A stretch of DNA of 17,150 nt from a bacterium (GTDB lineage Bacteria; Latescibacterota; UBA2968; UBA8231): the NCBI GenBank assembly GCA_027593305.1, contig JAQCJA010000040.1, positions 1-17,150 of the forward strand. The letters are read 5' to 3'. A program made the translations under genes and the position numbers. The notes under the pieces are model-generated. The model saw only the letters and a list, made by a program, of their open reading frames with translations, did no database searches and was not told the DNA's origin. Below, in pieces: positions 14,696-17,150 of this stretch (positions are counted from its first letter, which is position 1; each line of letters opens with the position of its first letter).

Positions 14696-16147
14696 GTGGT
14701 TTTCAGTTCCGTTCCCTTCCTCTTCTATTTCCTGCCCATTGTTGTTGGGCTCTACTACCTGTCCTTTCGCTTCAGGAACATCGTTCTGTGTGTGTCCAGC
14801 CTCGTCTTTTATGTCTGGGGCGAACCCCGATATTTCCTGCTGCTCATCGGATCGATCTGTGCCAACTACGTCTTTGCCCTCCTGATCGACGCCGCCCGCG
14901 GTTCGAACTCGGAGACTCGACAGCATCGCGCAACCCTCGCCGCGGCATGCGGTCTCATCTGCAATCTTCTGCTGCTGGGGGTCTGCAAGTACGCCGGGTT
15001 GTTCACCCGAACACTCGACGGGCTCCTGCTGGCCGTCGGACTCCCGCCCGTCGGCATGGTCGACCTGCACCTGCCACTCGGCGTTTCCTTCTTCACCTTC
15101 CAGGCGATGTCTTATCTCATCGACGTCTACCGTCAGGACGTTACCGCCGAGCGCCGGCCCATGACGGTCGCTCTGTACATCTCGATGTTCCCGCAGCTCA
15201 TCGCCGGACCCATCGTCCGCTTCAAAGATATCGTCGGGCAACTGCACAACCGCAAGCACTCAACCTGGGCCTTTGCCGAGGGGATTCGCTGGTTCGTCAT
15301 CGGCCTTGGGCAGAAGGTCATCCTCGCCGACACCCTGTCGACCCCGGCGGATGCGATTTTCGCCATCCCTGCGGGAGATCTGACCTTCCCGGTTGCCTGG
15401 CTTGGCGCGATCTGCTTTTCCCTGCAGATCTACTTCGACTTTGCGGGGTACTCGACCATGGTTATCGGCCTGGGTCTTCTGTTTGGCTTTCACTTGCCCA
15501 GAAACTTCGATTACCCATACGTAGCCCAGTCGATCACCGCATTCTGGCGACGCTGGCACATGACCCTGTCCCAGTGGTTCCGAGACTACCTGTACATTCC
15601 TCTGGGCGGGAACCGTCGTGATCGCAGAAGCACCTGCAGAAACCTGCTGATCGTCTTCGTCCTGTGTGGCCTCTGGCACGGTGCTGCATGGAAGTTCATC
15701 CTATGGGGCCTGTTCCACGGCCTGTTCCTCATGCTGGAGAGGGTGTCACCCAATCTGCCATGCGGAGCCCCAAGACCGGCGCGGCATCTCTACACTCTTG
15801 CCGTCGTGATCGTGGGCTGGGTGCTGTTCCGCGCCGAGACTCTCAGCCAGACCCTCGCCTTCCTCGGCGCCATGACGGGAATGGGCGATGGTGACGGTCT
15901 GCTCTATCATACCGGCCTCTATCTGCGGACCGACGTGGTCCTGGCCCTCGCCGTCGGTTGTCTGGCATCCACAGACCTTCGGCAGACTCTGGCGTTGGCC
16001 AGGCAACAAGAGCGCTCAGCGGCACCCCACTCTGGTCATGCTCTGGTCGCATGGCTTCGGGCCCTCGGCCTCTGCTGTGTCCTGGTGATCTCCATTCTTC
16101 TGATCGCCACGCGAACCAGCAACCCCTTCATCTACTTCCGTTTCTGA
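14696..16147 (+). CDS. MBOAT family O-acyltransferase (AlgI/DltB-like)
   Basis: A 483-residue multi-pass membrane acyltransferase like AlgI, which passes acetyl groups across the membrane for O-acetylation of exopolysaccharide. The N-terminus FLFYFLPIVVGLYYL and the stretch VFYVWGEPRYFLLL are typical. The core FWRRWHMTLSQWFRDYLYIPLGGNR is at about 283-307, and the invariant catalytic histidine is His328 in LWHGAAW. A second conserved histidine is in GLFHGLFL (His341). Length equals AlgI. I chose GTG 14696 because GGAG (14682-14685) lies 10 bases upstream; the longer frame reaches back into the preceding gene. The AlgJ-like gene follows 4 bases after the stop, a standard acetyltransferase pair. 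The acetylated glycan is unknown; no alginate genes are seen, so algI is not assigned. Confidence 0.92.
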   Translation: MVFSSVPFLFYFLPIVVGLYYLSFRFRNIVLCVSSLVFYVWGEPRYFLLLIGSICANYVFALLIDAARGSNSETRQHRATLAAACGLICNLLLLGVCKYAGLFTRTLDGLLLAVGLPPVGMVDLHLPLGVSFFTFQAMSYLIDVYRQDVTAERRPMTVALYISMFPQLIAGPIVRFKDIVGQLHNRKHSTWAFAEGIRWFVIGLGQKVILADTLSTPADAIFAIPAGDLTFPVAWLGAICFSLQIYFDFAGYSTMVIGLGLLFGFHLPRNFDYPYVAQSITAFWRRWHMTLSQWFRDYLYIPLGGNRRDRRSTCRNLLIVFVLCGLWHGAAWKFILWGLFHGLFLMLERVSPNLPCGAPRPARHLYTLAVVIVGWVLFRAETLSQTLAFLGAMTGMGDGDGLLYHTGLYLRTDVVLALAVGCLASTDLRQTLALARQQERSAAPHSGHALVAWLRALGLCCVLVISILLIATRTSNPFIYFRF

Positions 16148-16151
16148 GACG

Positions 16152-17126
16152 ATGATCACCTGCGTGACACTCACACAAGCAGTGACAACCGTCTTCGCCT
16201 GCCTGCTGCTGCTCGCGCCACTGGTCAGCAACATCCTGGGCGTCCAGCCGAACATGCGCGTCTACGTACCGTCGAAGGCCATGGGCGCAGAGAAGCGCAA
16301 GCTCGCCGATTGGCCGCAGCCACCCGGATCGTTGCCGGAACTGGCCGCCTTGCCACAGGCCCTCGGAGCGGCGATGGATGATCGATTTGGCCTCCGTTTT
16401 CGACTGATCCACCTGGGCAGCCGGATGTTGTATGCCGTCGGTGTGTCCGTCACGCCGCAAGTCCTCATCGGACAGGACGGCTGGCTGTTCTACGCCAGCA
16501 GCACGGACGGCTCCGCCGTCGACAGTTACCGGGGCACCAACCTCTACTCCGACGAGCAGCTCGATGCCTGGTTCACCCGTGTGGAGGGCCAGCGACGGGT
16601 TCTGGCTGACAGAGGCATCGCCTACATCCTGGTCGTTGTGCCCGACAAGCACAGCATCTATGCAGAGAAGATGCCTGCCTGGTTGAATCGGGTGGTTCCA
16701 CGGACTCGCCTCGATCAACTGGCGGAGCGAGCCGCCGAATCGCCGCAACTTGCCTTTGTGGACCTGCGCCCGGCGCTGACAGCGGCCAAGTCGATCCACC
16801 AGGTCTTCCATCAGCGCGACACGCACTGGAATGCTTTCGGTGCTTTCGCCGGCTACCGTGAGATCATGCTTTACGTGTGCGCCTTCCACCCGGATGCGCC
16901 CGTGCTTGCCTCCAGTCGGGTCGGCTTCGAGCTCTATGCCACCGAAGGTGACCTCGCCAGGATGCTCCATCTGGCGGATCTGCTGCCCGAGGAGGCCTAC
17001 CGCGCCCGGACCAGCGGTGATCGACCCGACCGATCGGATGCTCTGCGTGTGACCGTCGTGGGTGACTCCTTTTCAGAGGCTTTGAGCCTGTTGCACGGTT
17101 CCTGGTGTGAGGTCGTGAGGGGCTGA
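16152..17126 (+). CDS. AlgJ/AlgX-like SGNH acetyltransferase, probably frameshifted near its 3' end
   Basis: A 324-residue protein with an N-terminal signal anchor (about 8-30, uncharged) and a periplasmic SGNH-type domain like AlgJ/AlgX/DltD-type partners of MBOAT proteins, which place acetyl groups on the polymer. Visible motifs are LIGQDGWLFY (105-114), Asp223-x-His225 in QRDTHW and the nucleophile Ser306 in VVGDSFSEAL. The family normally continues 50-90 residues past GDSF, but this frame stops 18 codons later. Adding one G to the GGGG run at 17119-17122 gives VVRGLTRSVWSDG, continuing open to the window end, so a 1-base indel is likely. The ATG is 4 bases after the MBOAT stop and has no strong Shine-Dalgarno. 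It completes the GT-C/MBOAT/AlgJ-like cassette. Confidence 0.85.
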   Translation: MITCVTLTQAVTTVFACLLLLAPLVSNILGVQPNMRVYVPSKAMGAEKRKLADWPQPPGSLPELAALPQALGAAMDDRFGLRFRLIHLGSRMLYAVGVSVTPQVLIGQDGWLFYASSTDGSAVDSYRGTNLYSDEQLDAWFTRVEGQRRVLADRGIAYILVVVPDKHSIYAEKMPAWLNRVVPRTRLDQLAERAAESPQLAFVDLRPALTAAKSIHQVFHQRDTHWNAFGAFAGYREIMLYVCAFHPDAPVLASSRVGFELYATEGDLARMLHLADLLPEEAYRARTSGDRPDRSDALRVTVVGDSFSEALSLLHGSWCEVVRG

Positions 17127-17150
17127 CGAGGAGCGTGTGGAGCGATGGTC

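Overview
The window is a 17 kb, GC-rich (roughly 60-65% by eye), gene-dense bacterial segment. It holds about 15 protein genes, no rRNA, tRNA or CRISPR array that I can see, and no transposase or integrase. Clear Shine-Dalgarno sites precede many genes. One protein ends in an NPFNP-type, FlgD-like C-terminal domain, a type IX secretion (T9SS)-style sorting tail. Together with a phytanoyl-CoA-dioxygenase-like protein, a Gfo/Idh oxidoreductase, a xylose-isomerase-like TIM barrel and a DHDPS-like aldolase, this suggests an uncultured FCB-group lineage such as Latescibacterota. That placement is inference; no phylogenetic marker gene settles it.

Layout. Positions 1-1851 (+): the 3' part of an aspartate-dehydrogenase-like gene, overlapped by a BNR/sialidase-like gene. 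1865-3606 (-): a CE15-like alpha/beta hydrolase translationally coupled behind purN. 3660-4688 (-): a T9SS-tail protein whose N-terminus and signal peptide are missing. 4817-5617 (+): a PhyH-family Fe(II)/2-oxoglutarate dioxygenase. 5621-5800: two copies of an 84-bp palindromic repeat between convergent genes. 5791-6544 (-): a sugar phosphate isomerase gene broken by a frameshift. 6659-7299 (+): a D-2-hydroxyacid dehydrogenase gene that has lost its NAD-binding segment. 7339-9037 (-): a methyltransferase gene followed by a DHDPS-like lyase gene. 9103-12437 (+): Gfo/Idh oxidoreductase, MATE transporter and ROK sugar kinase genes in a tight operon. 12547-17126 (+): a GT-C glycosyltransferase with a TPR tail, an MBOAT acyltransferase and an AlgJ/AlgX-like SGNH protein.

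How the parts fit. The first 12.4 kb looks like an accessory carbohydrate-use region: glycan hydrolase and esterase, oxidoreductase, isomerase, aldolase, sugar kinase and exporter. Housekeeping purN is embedded in it. The last 4.6 kb is a cassette for building and O-acetylating a surface glycan: GT-C sugar transfer, MBOAT acyl export across the membrane, and a periplasmic acetyl transferase.

The most notable signals are signs of decay or sequence error and some unusual structures. A frameshift and a large internal deletion lie in two divergent neighbouring genes, next to the palindromic repeat pair. The MATE gene has no canonical start codon where the family's N-terminus begins. The T9SS-tail gene is headless, and the last gene probably carries a G-run frameshift. 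A hairpin spans both stop codons of a convergent gene pair. I found no clear evidence of a wholly new biological system; the surface-glycan cassette and the repeat element are the best candidates for follow-up.
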